Shown in pieces: positions 37,860-46,887 of a stretch of DNA of 64,000 bases (position 1 is its first letter; every line of letters starts with the position of its first letter). The notes below the pieces were generated by a model. The model had not been told where the DNA came from. It ran no database searches and saw nothing but the letters and a program-made list of their open reading frames with translations. The position numbers and the translations under genes are program-made. This DNA is from Clostridia bacterium. Its GTDB lineage: Bacteria > Acidobacteriota > Terriglobia > Terriglobales > Acidobacteriaceae. Location of the stretch: NCBI GenBank assembly GCA_035561135.1, contig DATMYA010000045.1, positions 1-64,000 of the forward strand, written 5' to 3'.

Positions 37860-39758
37860 CTATTCGGTCATCTCCAAGGATGCTTTGTCGGCAAGCGCGA
37901 TTGCGCTGTCAACCCAGTCCCAAAACTCCTGCTGCTTAACGGGTGCGCCACCCGGCCCATTTTCGCGCACGGTGAACGAACGGCGCACACCCTCGTCAAT
38001 CGACGCGACCAGCCCATTAAGTTGACGAACTGCGTCCCATAGGTTTTCAGGATGCGGCGGTCGCACATGCTGCGCTTGCGGCGGCGGCACGCCGAATACC
38101 GGACCAACACCGGCCCGCATCTGACGCAGTTGCTGCGCCAACTCAGTGACATGCTTGTGGACGAGTGCCTCCCATTGTGCCCGCGCGTCGCCACTCATTG
38201 CGCCAACTTGTTCAGGCGTAAACGAGGCCGCAATCCGTTGCAAAGCAATCGCGTGTTCGCGGGAGGCGCCCGCATGTTCCAGTGCCGCCGATGAGATCCG
38301 ATACGCCTGCCCGGCAACATCTTGATCGGCCGTACCCGCCGCGCTAAGGTAGGCGCGCAAGTCGGCCTCCGCCGGGAAGCTGGTGTGCGCGATCTCGATC
38401 TCGTCGAGGCGAAGTCTCACTGGGGTTGAATTTGTGTCGCGACTCTGCGCCTCATCCAGTGTGGCGAGTTCGACCTTCACGGCCGGGCTATGGGCCAGTC
38501 CACCCAACCCGCGCAGGATCTCGTCACGGCGTTGCGCCGTGGGTATCAGCCCTCGTAACTTCAACGCTCCGGAAGGAAGGTACGATATCTCAATCTGTTC
38601 GCCAACCAGCGCGCCAACGCTATCAAGGCCTCCGATTAGCTGCACTTCATCATCGAGCGTTGCCGGCACGAATAGTGGCGGCGGAGGCGGCTCGGGTGGG
38701 GCGGCTTTTGCATGAGCGACGGTGTCGGGTTCGAAATACCTGGCGTCTGCCGTTTCGAAATTGCGGCGCTCGTACTCGGTCTCGGCGATCCGATACTCGC
38801 TTATAGCCGAGTGCTCTTCAATCACTAACACCTGCTCGACGGCGTGAAGGTCGCGGCGGCGCAACGTCAGGCTTGCGCTTCGCACATGTGACCGCGCTTT
38901 ATTACTGGTGTTGGCATACCCGACAACGTAAAGCGCCGGCGTCGCTTGCACCGTCAGCTGGGCGTCCGCTCCTACCAGACGTCCGAACTCCGAAGCCGAC
39001 GGGGAGAGATCCCAAACGCTTCCGCCCTCAGGCAGTCGCTCCTCGGGTTGACTCGCGTTATCGCCCATCTTGGGCTGATATTCCACGCGCGAACCGTCGG
39101 TCTTGGTCCAGGTACCGGCGATCATGGCGTTGTTCTCGTCGTAAACACGTCGCACAGCCCGAGGACCAGAACCGCTCTTCCACGACTCAATGCGGCGGTG
39201 CCGCACGACTCGTCCGGTGGTCGCGTCCTTCTGCTCGACGATGAGCGTGCGTCTCAACAACTGCGTTTGACCTATGGTGTCAGCCCATGCCGACTGTGCG
39301 AGCAGACTCGTGCCGGAGGGCAAAGTGTCTTTCTCGCGCCCGCGCAAAGACAACGTAATCGCGATCGCCAACAACAGCGCAAACATTACAGACGGCGCCA
39401 ACCAGCCGCTCGCCAGCCTGAGATGAACAACTCTCTCCCATGATTGGGATACCGCCCTGAGTGCTCCTACCCAGAGGTTCTCCTTGATTGGTTCTTCAAT
39501 CAATCGAGAAAGCCGGAAGGAAAATCCTCGGAACTGCTGCGGCGGCTGCATCGACTCCGCAGAAAATGCCTGATCGCGAAAGTCGATGAACGAGGAGATC
39601 GTGTCTTCCAGCTTTCCAAGCCGGGCGCGGCACGTCCAGCACGATTCCAGGTGGTCGCGTACTTCAGCCTGTTTATGCTCCGGTTGCTCGCAATCCAAAT
39701 ACGCCAGGAGAATGCCGTCGTCAGGATGTTGCTCGCGATACTTCGTTCGATTAAGCAT
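37860..39758 (-). CDS. Zf-HC2 anti-sigma factor with very large periplasmic domain
   Basis: 632 residues. The N-terminus has the zinc-binding anti-sigma motif H-x3-C-x2-C (HLESCWTC), then one membrane helix (SVMFALLLAIAITLSLRG, about 120-140) and nearly 490 residues outside the cell membrane with no family I can name, including a Pro-run (PPEPPPPPLFVP) and helical segments at the end. Such proteins hold an ECF sigma factor at the membrane until a signal arrives. It overlaps the sigma gene by 8 bp. The periplasmic part is much larger than in typical zf-HC2 anti-sigma factors. Confidence 0.8.
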   Translation of the reverse strand: MLNRTKYREQHPDDGILLAYLDCEQPEHKQAEVRDHLESCWTCRARLGKLEDTISSFIDFRDQAFSAESMQPPQQFRGFSFRLSRLIEEPIKENLWVGALRAVSQSWERVVHLRLASGWLAPSVMFALLLAIAITLSLRGREKDTLPSGTSLLAQSAWADTIGQTQLLRRTLIVEQKDATTGRVVRHRRIESWKSGSGPRAVRRVYDENNAMIAGTWTKTDGSRVEYQPKMGDNASQPEERLPEGGSVWDLSPSASEFGRLVGADAQLTVQATPALYVVGYANTSNKARSHVRSASLTLRRRDLHAVEQVLVIEEHSAISEYRIAETEYERRNFETADARYFEPDTVAHAKAAPPEPPPPPLFVPATLDDEVQLIGGLDSVGALVGEQIEISYLPSGALKLRGLIPTAQRRDEILRGLGGLAHSPAVKVELATLDEAQSRDTNSTPVRLRLDEIEIAHTSFPAEADLRAYLSAAGTADQDVAGQAYRISSAALEHAGASREHAIALQRIAASFTPEQVGAMSGDARAQWEALVHKHVTELAQQLRQMRAGVGPVFGVPPPQAQHVRPPHPENLWDAVRQLNGLVASIDEGVRRSFTVRENGPGGAPVKQQEFWDWVDSAIALADKASLEMTE

Positions 39759-40323
39759 GCAATCCCGCCTTCAGTTTCTCAACCCCGCGCTGTAGCGCGT
39801 CGGACACCGTCGAAGTGCCTATTCCCAGCACTTCCCCAATTTGCCTATATCGCAGACCCTCGCTCCGCAGGTGCAGAACTTCCTGTTCGATCGCAGAGAG
39901 CAACCCGATGTTCCTGCGCAAGGCGAGATACTTTTCTTTTTGAATCAGCGTCTGCTCCGGATTCAGATCCGGAGCGCGCCGGTTTTCCATCAGCTCAACC
40001 CAGTCTGGCGCGTCGAACCTGCATTCAAGCCGTCCAGCCCTGCGCCTATCCAGTGCCAGGTTATGTGCAACCGTAAACAGCCATAGGCGAGCGTCGTTCA
40101 CTGCCGCGCCCTGGCGGAGTTGCCGGTACAAGCGCAGGAAAGACTCCTGCGCTATATCCTCTGCCTCCTCGGGAGAACCGGTTACGACCAGCAGGTAGCG
40201 GTACACAGGCATTCGAAGGGCGTCGAAGGCGGCTGTGACGCGCTCCACCGCCGCAGGAACCCGAGCAAGCGCGGCTATACCCTCTGCTTCGAACCCTATT
40301 TCCAGTGGTGCCGGCTCCGGCAT
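39751..40323 (-). CDS. ECF-family RNA polymerase sigma factor
   Basis: 190 residues with sigma region 2 (YRYLLVVTGSPEEAEDIAQESFLRLYRQ) and region 4 (LLSAIEQEVLHLRSEGLRYRQIGEVLGIGTSTVSDALQRG), separated by a short linker, the normal ECF layout. The ATG at 40323 is preceded by GAGG. It is co-transcribed with the overlapping anti-sigma gene downstream. The target promoters are not apparent in the window. Confidence 0.9.
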   Translation of the reverse strand: MPEPAPLEIGFEAEGIAALARVPAAVERVTAAFDALRMPVYRYLLVVTGSPEEAEDIAQESFLRLYRQLRQGAAVNDARLWLFTVAHNLALDRRRAGRLECRFDAPDWVELMENRRAPDLNPEQTLIQKEKYLALRRNIGLLSAIEQEVLHLRSEGLRYRQIGEVLGIGTSTVSDALQRGVEKLKAGLHA

Positions 40324-40681
40324 CCTGTAACCTCGGTTCTATTAAAAGTGGCTGCGAGGGGAGAGTATCCGGTACTGCCTTGTCGCAGCCAGCTCTCAAG
40401 TCGCCAGTTGCGGGGGAATTCCGATATGACCGGCGCAACCAGCTTCTCAGGTTTCTACAACTAAGGACGTTTGACAATGGGTTTTTCCGGCAGGAGAGCG
40501 CAATTTCTTTTTCGGACGACCCCGGCGGCTTGGAAGACGCAGTTTCCAGCTTCCAATTTCAGCTTCCGGTTGTTCTTACGCGGGGCTGATCTCATTTCAA
40601 TTCGCACGCCATGAGCGGCCGGAATCGCATGAGGCTGCTGGAGTTAGCGTTTTGCGAACGACACGTCGCATCTAAGTATGT
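40324..40681. other. Divergent intergenic region
   Basis: About 358 bp between the ECF sigma gene (minus) and a small membrane protein (plus). It must contain both promoters, but I could not assign a confident -35/-10 pair for either, and no gene is supported. Confidence 0.35.
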
Positions 40682-41035
40682 ATGGCAAACGAGGATCGAT
40701 CGTCGTACGAACATTCGGAGACGTATGAGGGTAGGCCGAATGATCCCAGGTTACAGTCCAAGGCAGATCCGCGGCAGGACCGCCGATTCAATATGGATTT
40801 AAACCCGATGGTGGTCGTGCCGCCGAGACGCGGCGCGACCCTTTGGATTATGGTCATTTTTCTGGGGATAGTATTACTGGCCCTGTTGACTTTTGCGATG
40901 TATCGCAGTTTCAACAAGCCTGCTCCGCGCTCTCCAGAACAGACAGGACTAGCGAAGCCGCCCACTCCAGGCGTCACAGTCTCGTCTGTACTGCCGCTCG
41001 CTCGGTATCGCCTGCAAAGCATGAAGGTGGAGTGA
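40682..41035 (+). CDS. Small single-pass membrane protein, unknown function
   Basis: 117 residues. A charged hydrophilic N-terminus of about 50 residues, one strong membrane helix (TLWIMVIFLGIVLLALLTFAMY, about 53-74) and a Pro-rich C-terminal tail. No family recognised. There is no clear SD before the ATG, so the start is uncertain. The strong terminator just after the stop supports that this is a real transcribed unit. Confidence 0.6.
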   Translation: MANEDRSSYEHSETYEGRPNDPRLQSKADPRQDRRFNMDLNPMVVVPPRRGATLWIMVIFLGIVLLALLTFAMYRSFNKPAPRSPEQTGLAKPPTPGVTVSSVLPLARYRLQSMKVE

Positions 41036-41053
41036 AGGGAACTGATTACGGGA

Positions 41054-41092
41054 CAGCAAAGCCCCGCTCAATCAAATCGCGGGGCTTTGCTG
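41054..41092. terminator. Strong bidirectional-looking terminator
   Basis: Fourteen-bp perfect stem CAGCAAAGCCCCGC/GCGGGGCTTTGCTG (41054-41067 and 41079-41092), 11-nt loop. It lies between two convergent genes, 18 nt after one stop and 14 nt from the other. Confidence 0.8.
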
Positions 41093-41106
41093 TGGCTGTT
41101 CCTCGA

Positions 41107-42315
41107 TCAGAACGCGAACATCGGACGGAGGTCGCTGATGCTGCCTATAGAGTTCCGTCCATTCAAAGCAGGCAAACCCCAATTCCACTGAATGAATTTC
41201 AATAGCGATGTGTGGTCCATGAGTTCATGAACGACCACGCCCTTCTTCGCAAATGGCGAAATGACGAGCATGGGGACGCGAATGCCGAGACCTTCACTGT
41301 CAACCTGCGGCGGAGGGCTGTGGTCATACCAGCCGCCTCCTTCATCCCAGAGCACCACAATGGCCGACGTATCCCATGAACTGGAGGCTTGAACCTGTTT
41401 TACGAAACCATCCAGCCAGGTGATTCCTGCCGTAATGGAGCTACTGCCGGGGTGTCCGCTGTGCGACGGCGCGGGCTGCACGAATGACACGGAAGGCAGT
41501 TGTCCCGCGTCGAGCACGGTAGTGAAAGCAGACAAATCCTGTATGTGCTCGGAATTGTGGGTGGTCGTGAAGTATTGGAATGGGTTCTGTTGGGGGACAT
41601 AGTCGCCGCAGGCGCCAAGCCGCTCATGGAACCAGGCCCAGCCGATATCGCGCGAGGACATCTGGTCGCCCACGTTCCTGGCGGTATTTTCGTAAGCTGC
41701 GGGGTCCGGACTTTGGCACGGTCCGAAAACGGGCTGCGTACTGAACGGCTGGCCGTTATCAGTGGCGGAGACGGCATAGAACATCTGTGCCGGAGCACTG
41801 CTTAGCACCGAGGAGTAGTAGCGATCCGAAAGAGCAAATTGACGGGCATAATCCCAGAGAGTCGAGATTCCCGGGATCGACGCGTCGAAGTAGCCCATCA
41901 CGACGTCGGTCTTCTGGGCAAGCACGAAACCGTCCATTGCCCCGTGGTTCCAGCTCTCCAGATAGTCGTTGTGTCCGTGTGCCAGGTCGTCCGAACTTCC
42001 GTTGGTCAGCAAGAATGGAGAGAAGCTATTGCCGTTAGCATCTGTCTGGGTAAAGCCGGGAACGCCGGGACGCAGGCCGTCAACCGTCTGACCATTTCCG
42101 GGCTGGAACTGGCCAAAGAGATGGTCGAAGGAGCGGTTCTGCATGACAACGACGATCAGATGTTTGATCGGCGACTGCGTCGGAACATTGGGGTTACCGC
42201 CGCCGAAGGGCAGGCCCGAATTGTCCACTGTCATCGGCCCTCGACAGGCGACGGGAAGCATCGCGACCAGAGCGGTTACGGCAGTCAGAAATTTCAAAAT
42301 ACGAATCGTCTTCAT
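41107..42315 (-). CDS. Secreted phosphoesterase (phospholipase C/acid phosphatase family, PF04185)
   Basis: 402 residues. Hydrophobic N-terminus ending at MLPVACRGP, possibly a lipoprotein with Cys24, followed by the family signature VVVMQNRSFDHLFG and, near the C-terminus, the metal-binding WDEGGGWYDH. The usual Glu of the ENRSFD metal motif is missing: Gln directly precedes the Asn. The family hydrolyses phosphate esters such as phospholipids outside the cytoplasm. The gene stands alone, convergent with the small membrane protein gene and divergent from the Gln-rich protein gene. Confidence 0.85.
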   Translation of the reverse strand: MKTIRILKFLTAVTALVAMLPVACRGPMTVDNSGLPFGGGNPNVPTQSPIKHLIVVVMQNRSFDHLFGQFQPGNGQTVDGLRPGVPGFTQTDANGNSFSPFLLTNGSSDDLAHGHNDYLESWNHGAMDGFVLAQKTDVVMGYFDASIPGISTLWDYARQFALSDRYYSSVLSSAPAQMFYAVSATDNGQPFSTQPVFGPCQSPDPAAYENTARNVGDQMSSRDIGWAWFHERLGACGDYVPQQNPFQYFTTTHNSEHIQDLSAFTTVLDAGQLPSVSFVQPAPSHSGHPGSSSITAGITWLDGFVKQVQASSSWDTSAIVVLWDEGGGWYDHSPPPQVDSEGLGIRVPMLVISPFAKKGVVVHELMDHTSLLKFIQWNWGLPALNGRNSIGSISDLRPMFAF

Positions 42316-42611
42316 AGGTCTTGTAAAGGCATCTCCGGGCGGCCACGCGGAGTCGCTGGATACTCAACGCGCTTGCCGGCTGTTCCTGAATGGGCACACG
42401 CGCAAACACTGTGATGCCGGATCGAGCGGGAGCGTGCATTGGCGTAACGGAATTGCTCTACCGGAAATTTGCGGTACCAGGCACAATTTGCCCGGTACGC
42501 GGACCAAACAGCATTGGAATCCGACGAAGCGCTTCAGAGTTGCATCTAAGCCAAGGGAAAGATTTTCGCTGCACGCCTTAGACGCGCAGCGCAAAACAGA
42601 AAGCCATCACT
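42316..42611. other. Divergent intergenic region
   Basis: 296 bp between the phosphoesterase (minus) and the Gln-rich secreted protein (plus). It must hold both promoters; I saw no operator-like palindrome, hairpin or gene. Confidence 0.3.
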
Positions 42612-43358
42612 ATGCAAACAAAAATTCTGTTCACGGCAGTCATATGTTTCACTCTGACGCATGCTTCGTTGTCGCAAAACCGTCAGTCACAAAACCATTT
42701 CTCATCGCCCAATCCGCCACAGCAAGCACCGACGCAGCAAATGCAAGGACAACAGCAGCTAGCGCCACAACAGCAACAACCGTACCAGGCTGGTGTGCAG
42801 GCAGGGGACATCGGTCAATTGAACCGCATCCTGGGAAGGCTTCAGGAAGTGGCACAGACCAGCACGCTCCAGATCAGCAAGCTGAGGATCGAAAAATGGA
42901 AGGCTGATTCCAGGGTCAAGCAGCAGGCCCAAGCCAATGCGGAATCATTGCAGCGGAATCTGTCCGCGGCACTTCCCGAACTGGTAGGCAAGGTTCGAAA
43001 TGCCCCGCAGGATCTCGGCGCGAATTTCCGCCTCTATCGGAATCTAAACGTGCTGTATGACGTATTTGTCTCATTTACCGAATCTGCGGGCGCGTTCGGC
43101 CCCAAAGACCAGTACGAAGCTCTTGCTCAGCAGGTTGGAACCGTGGATGCTTTGCGTCGACAACTCGGGGATCGCTTCGACCAACTCCTAATATCCAAAG
43201 ACATGGAGATATCGCAGTTAAGAAATCAGGTCCGCGCCTTAGCTCAGGCAAAAGCCGCGGAGCCGCCAAAGAAGATCGTCGTGGACGACACTATTCCCTC
43301 TAAACCCAAGAAAAAGAAGGCAAAGCCGGCAACTCCGCCACAAACTGCCCAACCTTAA
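42612..43358 (+). CDS. Secreted Gln-rich helical protein, unknown function
   Basis: 248 residues, no family recognised. Signal peptide (KILFTAVICFTLTHASLSQ), then a Gln/Pro-rich low-complexity stretch (about 24-60), a long helical region likely to form a coiled coil (LNRILGRLQEVAQTSTLQIS; ALRRQLGDRFDQLLISKDM), and a Lys/Pro-rich tail (KPKKKKAKPATPPQ). It probably acts in the periplasm or at the outer membrane. It precedes an ECF sigma gene but a sigmaE-like promoter lies between them, so it is likely a separate unit. Confidence 0.7.
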   Translation: MQTKILFTAVICFTLTHASLSQNRQSQNHFSSPNPPQQAPTQQMQGQQQLAPQQQQPYQAGVQAGDIGQLNRILGRLQEVAQTSTLQISKLRIEKWKADSRVKQQAQANAESLQRNLSAALPELVGKVRNAPQDLGANFRLYRNLNVLYDVFVSFTESAGAFGPKDQYEALAQQVGTVDALRRQLGDRFDQLLISKDMEISQLRNQVRALAQAKAAEPPKKIVVDDTIPSKPKKKKAKPATPPQTAQP

Positions 43359-43381
43359 GCTCGATGAATTTCCGCTGCTTG

Positions 43382-43410
43382 GGAACTTATTGCCTGCTAG
43401 TGGGGTCTAT
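43382..43410 (+). promoter_or_regulatory. SigmaE-like ECF promoter before the sigma gene
   Basis: GGAACTT at 43382-43388, a 16-nt spacer and GTCTAT at 43405-43410. This closely resembles the -35 (GGAACTT) and -10 of RpoE-type promoters and points towards the ECF sigma gene at 43627, suggesting autoregulation. The 5' leader would be about 210 nt. Confidence 0.55.
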
Positions 43411-43626
43411 CTGATCAGGACGGTCGGGCGAGACGGGCACTCGCCGAAGCGTCACCGTGTGTCGGTCTTCAGGATTGATCGAGAACACGGGTGCCGGGTA
43501 CTCCAGAAGGGATAACCGGTTCTAGTTGGGGATGCGTGGAGCACCGAAAACGGAGCTCCTGCGCAAGCGGGTTACAACAGTAAGTTGTTGCGAGAGTAAC
43601 TTCCTATTAATATGGAGGTCAACGCG

Positions 43627-44427
43627 GTGAGAGCCGTGGCAGGAGCAACAACGGTGAGCGAACTCGCTGGCGCGATTGGTGTGCACGCGGAAGAAGCCTC
43701 GATCATTGCCGAACTCAAGGCTGGGTCCGAGGATGCTTACGCCTGGCTCATCTCGCAATATCATCAACCCATCTATAGCCTGATCTATCGAATACTCGAT
43801 GACCCCTCGGATGCACCCGATACAACTCAAGAAGTGTTCCTGAAAGTGTTCAGGGGGATGAAGCGCTTCAACGGCGAATCAAGCCTGAAAACCTGGATTT
43901 ACCGCATCGCCGTACACGAAGCTTCGAACCGCCGGAGATGGTGGTTTCGGCATAAGGTTCGGGAAACTTCGATTGAACCCTCCCCCGAGTACGACTCTGA
44001 AGGGGCCGGATCTGCTCTTGCAGTGAAAGACACGTTAGTAGATGCGGGGTCATCCCCATTCGAGAACGTGATGCACGAGGAGGTACGGGCCAAGGTCGAA
44101 CTGGAATTGAGTCAATTGGCTGAGCCGTATCGGACCACTGTCATACTGCGGGACATAGAAGAGTTGTCGTACGAACAGATCGCTGAAGTGATGGAAGTCT
44201 CGCTTGGAACGGTGAAATCGCGACTGGTACGAGGCCGCAGTGCCCTGAAGAAGCGCTTGGAACGTTACGTCCGCGAATCGGGTTCAGAACTTGGATTACA
44301 AGCGCGCCAGGATACCGATAGCGACGGCAAGAACAAGACCCGAGGCCGGGTCGGGGCCGAGACTGGGAACCGCATGTCAGGACCAGCGATTGCACACGGC
44401 AATCAGGAAGTCGAGGTGACGCCATGA
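43627..44427 (+). CDS. RpoE-like ECF RNA polymerase sigma factor
   Basis: 266 residues. Region 2 (AYAWLISQYHQPIYSLIYRILDDPSDAPDTTQEVFLKVF) and region 4 (LSQLAEPYRTTVILRDIEELSYEQIAEVMEVSLGTVKSRLVRGRSALKKRL) are both complete. An extra basic/polar C-terminal tail of about 45 residues is unusual. I chose the GTG at 43627 because GGAGGT lies 7 nt upstream; an in-frame ATG at 43612 includes that SD and is less likely. It is followed by, and overlaps by 4 nt, a zf-HC2 anti-sigma gene, and is preceded by a sigmaE-like promoter. Confidence 0.9.
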   Translation: MRAVAGATTVSELAGAIGVHAEEASIIAELKAGSEDAYAWLISQYHQPIYSLIYRILDDPSDAPDTTQEVFLKVFRGMKRFNGESSLKTWIYRIAVHEASNRRRWWFRHKVRETSIEPSPEYDSEGAGSALAVKDTLVDAGSSPFENVMHEEVRAKVELELSQLAEPYRTTVILRDIEELSYEQIAEVMEVSLGTVKSRLVRGRSALKKRLERYVRESGSELGLQARQDTDSDGKNKTRGRVGAETGNRMSGPAIAHGNQEVEVTP

Positions 44428-45089
44428 AGTGCAGAGACGCGCAACAGCTGTTCTCATCGTTCATGGACCATGCTATGAGCGGCAAACAGATGCGCACAAT
44501 CGGAGAACATCTGCGCAACTGCTCAGAGTGCCGCACGGAATTCGCATTGCTCTCGAATACTCAGGAAATGGTTGCGCGGCTTGGCCGGAAGCCGGCACCC
44601 GCCAATCTGGCGCTGAAGCTGCGCGTCATGATTTCGCAGGAAGCTGCGCACGCACGGCGTAATCCGATTGAAGTCTGGCTGCTTCGGCTGGAAAATGCTT
44701 TCAATGCATTCATGGTTCCTGCGACGGCGGGAATGGTGAGCGCAATTATCATCTTTGGATTGCTTATCGGCGTGCTGATGCCGGGACAATTGTCGGCCGC
44801 GAACGACGTCCCGACCGGGCTGTACACGCCACCCGAACTCGCGTTCTCGCCGTTCGGCATGGAAACCGGTTGGGTGAATACCGATTCTTTGGTGGTGGAA
44901 GCGTTTGTAGATGCGAACGGCAGAGTGCAGGATTACCGCATCCTTTCGACTCCCGAAGTCGCCAAGGACATCACCCCCGAGTTGAAGAACATGATGATCT
45001 TCACGGTCTTCAAGCCTGCGACGAGTTTCGGGCAGCCGACGAGCGGCCGCGCTATCCTCTCCTTCGCTAAGATCAACGTGAAGGGCTAA
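44424..45089 (+). CDS. Zf-HC2 anti-sigma factor with TonB_C-like periplasmic domain
   Basis: 221 residues. N-terminal zinc motif H-x3-C-x2-C (HLRNCSEC), a linker, one membrane helix (ATAGMVSAIIIFGLLIGVLMPG, about 97-118) and a C-terminal domain of about 70 residues (VVEAFVDANGRVQDYRILSTP...FTVFKPATSFGQP) that resembles the TonB C-terminal fold. Zinc-finger anti-sigma factors bind their sigma partner in the cytoplasm; the outer domain would sense an envelope signal. It starts 4 nt before the sigma stop, which implies coupled expression and a partner relationship. Confidence 0.82.
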   Translation: MKCRDAQQLFSSFMDHAMSGKQMRTIGEHLRNCSECRTEFALLSNTQEMVARLGRKPAPANLALKLRVMISQEAAHARRNPIEVWLLRLENAFNAFMVPATAGMVSAIIIFGLLIGVLMPGQLSAANDVPTGLYTPPELAFSPFGMETGWVNTDSLVVEAFVDANGRVQDYRILSTPEVAKDITPELKNMMIFTVFKPATSFGQPTSGRAILSFAKINVKG

Positions 45090-45320
45090 ACGGATTTGCC
45101 CGGGCAGCAGGCGCACTCCGGCATTTCGGTAACAATCCGTCGGGTTTTGCGGGCAGATGCAGGAAGCGGCGATCTGTGCATAGTAGCTCTGGCGCATCTG
45201 CTCTCCTTTCAAGAATGCCACTTCGCTTTCAATCTGCAGCCTCGTTTGATTGTGGCGCACTAAGCCCTTTACACTAGCTGCGTACTACATCCGAATAAGA
45301 AAGATTTCAGGGAGGCTCCT

Positions 45321-46832
45321 CTGGGCTCCGTTCGCCGAATATTGATTGCGTTCGCGCTTTGCGCAACGGTTACAGTGTCCGCTGCCGCGCAGGAAACCCC
45401 GAAACTGACGCTCGACACGAATCCCACGCTGTTCGCCGTCCTGGCAGGCATGCATGCATGCGGCTACGATCAGGACCTTGCAAACTCGATTCCTCTCAGA
45501 GGAGAGGTCCGCGACGAAGTATTGCAAGCTGCGCGCACGCCTCGCGCTCAAGACGCGCTGGACCGCATGTGCCGCTACTACGTTGATCATCAGCAGGGTG
45601 ACAATTCCCGGCAGTTGGCACAGTACATCTCCCTGGCAATCAACCTCGGCGCGCCACCGGCATTTGAGCCGAAGGTACGCGAAGCGGATATGGCGCCAGA
45701 CGCGGTTTATGTCCTCGGCTTCGTCCCACTGCTCGCGAATTTTTACGAAACCGCAGGCCTCGAAAAGATATGGGCCAGGCATGGACGCGACTACGAATCT
45801 CTGATTGAACGATTCCATAAACCCGTCGCGAACCTCTTGATGACGACGGATCTCTATCTGAAGCAGCCCCTCAGCGGCTACGTGGGACGGGGATTCTCCA
45901 TCTACCTGGAACCGATGGCGCCAGCGGGACTGGCCAATGCGCGCAACTACGGGCAGGACTATTACATGGTGGTCTCGCCGGTCGCAAGCGCCACGGGGCC
46001 TGCACTGAAGCTCGAACAGATTCGGCACACGTACCTGCACTACATCCTGGACCCGCTGACGCAGAAGCGTGCTAATACCATGGCTCGGCTCCAGCCGTTG
46101 CTCGAAGCCGTTGTCACGGCACCACTGAGCGAGACTTATAAGCGAGACGTGGATCTACTGGTGACGGAGTCACTCATTCGCGCCATAGAGGCCCGCATGG
46201 CCGGTCCAAAGATGCCGGAGTCCGCGCGGCAAGCCATGGTTGATGCATCTATGGGCGAAGGATTCATACTGACGCGCTACTTCTACGACGCGCTGATCAC
46301 ATTCGAGAAAGAACCGGTGGGACTGCGCGACGTGTTTGGCGACTGGCTGCACTTCATCGACGTGAATAAGGAAGTGAAGCGCGCCGCGGCTGTGCAATTC
46401 GCTGCCAGTTCTTCGCCGGAAATCGTACGTCCCCAGCGTGAAGAACAATTGCTGGACGCGGCAGAGAAGCAGCTTGCCGCACGTAATTTTGCCGTGGCAC
46501 AGAAACTCGCGCAACAGGCACTAGACGAAAATAGGGGCGATGCCGGGCGTGCCCTGTTTGTGCTTGCCCGGGCCGCGACTTTGCGTGGCGATGTGCAGTC
46601 GGCACGCACCTACTTCGAGCGTACGCTTCGCGCTTCGCACGAGCCGCGCGTCACCGCGTGGTCACACATTTATCTCGGAAGAATTTCAGATTTACAGGAA
46701 GACCGCCAGGCAGCGCTGGAGCACTATCGTGCGGCGCTGGAGGCGGGTGACACCGCGGCAGAAACGAAAACGGCGGCGGAACGAGGGTTGCAACAGCCGT
46801 ACAATCCCGTTCCGCAGCAACCCAAACCTTGA
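45321..46832 (+). CDS. Secreted TPR-containing protein, probable CTG start
   Basis: 503 residues. From the CTG at 45321 the product begins MGSVRRILIAFALCATVTVSAAAQ, a good signal peptide, and the SD AGGGAGG lies 5 nt upstream. The alternative TTG at 45342 is 26 nt from this SD and loses the basic n-region. The middle (about 50-370) has no family I recognise; the C-terminal 110 residues contain two or three TPR-like repeats (LLDAAEKQLAARNFAVAQKLA; AWSHIYLGRISDLQEDRQAA). It lies 55 bp before another secreted TPR protein gene. Likely periplasmic; function unknown. Confidence 0.75.
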   Translation: MGSVRRILIAFALCATVTVSAAAQETPKLTLDTNPTLFAVLAGMHACGYDQDLANSIPLRGEVRDEVLQAARTPRAQDALDRMCRYYVDHQQGDNSRQLAQYISLAINLGAPPAFEPKVREADMAPDAVYVLGFVPLLANFYETAGLEKIWARHGRDYESLIERFHKPVANLLMTTDLYLKQPLSGYVGRGFSIYLEPMAPAGLANARNYGQDYYMVVSPVASATGPALKLEQIRHTYLHYILDPLTQKRANTMARLQPLLEAVVTAPLSETYKRDVDLLVTESLIRAIEARMAGPKMPESARQAMVDASMGEGFILTRYFYDALITFEKEPVGLRDVFGDWLHFIDVNKEVKRAAAVQFAASSSPEIVRPQREEQLLDAAEKQLAARNFAVAQKLAQQALDENRGDAGRALFVLARAATLRGDVQSARTYFERTLRASHEPRVTAWSHIYLGRISDLQEDRQAALEHYRAALEAGDTAAETKTAAERGLQQPYNPVPQQPKP

Positions 46833-46887
46833 CATCACCCGTGAACGGAGCACCGGGCCAACGGGCATCCGTGGAAGAGAGCACAGA

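Noticed and set aside
44523..45260. Minus-strand open frame with a strong AAGGAGAG SD before an ATG at 45200, and a 31-codon frame overlapping it
   Set aside because: The long frame runs antisense through the whole zf-HC2/TonB_C gene, and the product shows no recognisable domain. The SD-like match alone is not enough.
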